Assembly: GCA_026990815.1 (NCBI GenBank)
Contig: JALXCS010000190.1
Coordinates: forward strand, 1 to 5,759
Source: Methylomonas sp.
GTDB taxonomy: Bacteria > Pseudomonadota > Gammaproteobacteria > Methylococcales > Methylomonadaceae
Length of the DNA stretch: 5,759 bases
Reading direction: 5' to 3'
Shown here: piece after piece, positions 5,668 to 5,759 of the stretch
Layout: every line of letters starts with the position of its first letter
Numbering within the stretch: position 1 is the first letter of the stretch
The notes under the pieces: model-generated
The model's database searches: none
What the model saw: only the letters and a program-made list of their open reading frames with translations
What the model was told of the DNA's origin: nothing
Program-made: the position numbers and the translations under genes

Positions 5668-5759
5668 ATGACGTATTGTATTGATAGCGAATATAATAAC
5701 GACATGAATGATTACCAGCTATCAGCCGACGAGATTAAACACCTTGAAGTGTTGCATCG
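5668..5759 (+). CDS. IS630-family transposase, N-terminal fragment (3' end outside window)
   Basis: The frame is open from ATG 5668, just after a TAG at 5665-5667, to the window end. The inner ATG at 5704 gives MNDYQLSADEIKHLEVLH. That resembles the start of IS630-family transposases, which often begin with a short YxLSxxEixxLxxLHR segment leading into a helix-turn-helix DNA-binding domain. The inner ATG is therefore the likelier start. The outer ATG would add 12 residues that match nothing I recognise. Neither start has a Shine-Dalgarno sequence. TATAAT at 5692-5697 lies between the two ATGs. Catalytic residues would be beyond the window, and the call depends on this short resemblance plus the terminal repeat upstream. 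Confidence 0.62.
   Translation, partial: MTYCIDSEYNNDMNDYQLSADEIKHLEVLH

Larger units (their letters stand above)
5637..5759 (+). mobile_element. IS630-type insertion sequence, left end (copy B, cut by window end)
   Basis: The element begins with an 18-bp terminal repeat (5637-5654) flanked outside by TA (5635-5636), and contains the 5' end of a transposase frame running off the window. The repeat is the inverted counterpart of that at 78-95. The orientation is the same as copy A, so the two copies are direct repeats around a host segment of about 5.5 kb. Only 123 bp are visible, and whether the copy is intact cannot be told. Confidence 0.72.

Overview
The window looks like chromosomal DNA of a low-to-moderate GC gammaproteobacterium. 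The reasons are a gammaproteobacterial-type ispH and rraA, an OprP/OprO-type porin with a near-consensus Pho box, and a two-RCK potassium channel preceded by a DUF6394-like membrane protein. That last pair recalls methane- or sulfur-oxidising gammaproteobacteria, but the genus cannot be fixed from this sequence alone.

Layout. (1) 1-95: the right end of an IS630-type insertion sequence, with the last 27 codons of its transposase and a terminal inverted repeat ending at a TA. (2) 278-2468, + strand: a small four-helix membrane protein (DUF6394-like), then a 581-residue potassium channel with two RCK/TrkA-N domains. (3) 2443-2486: a strong hairpin overlapping the channel stop codon, placed to end transcription from both converging units. 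(4) 3971 down to 2496, - strand: rraA then ispH, a likely two-gene operon. (5) 3972-4263: a divergent regulatory region with an AT-rich hairpin in front of rraA and an 18-bp Pho box upstream of the porin. (6) 4264-5616, + strand: a phosphate-type porin with a perfect Shine-Dalgarno sequence. (7) 5637-5759: the left end of a second IS630-type copy, in the same orientation as the first and cut by the window end.

The genes do not form one pathway. The porin is predicted to belong to the phosphate-starvation (PhoB) regulon. IspH makes isoprenoid precursors. RraA is either an RNase E modulator or a class II pyruvate aldolase/oxaloacetate decarboxylase, and here it carries the full aldolase-type metal motif. 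The DUF6394-channel pair is the least characterised part and the best candidate for an undescribed functional unit. The whole block sits between two directly oriented IS ends whose terminal repeats match at 15 of 18 bases. No CRISPR array, tRNA or rRNA was seen.
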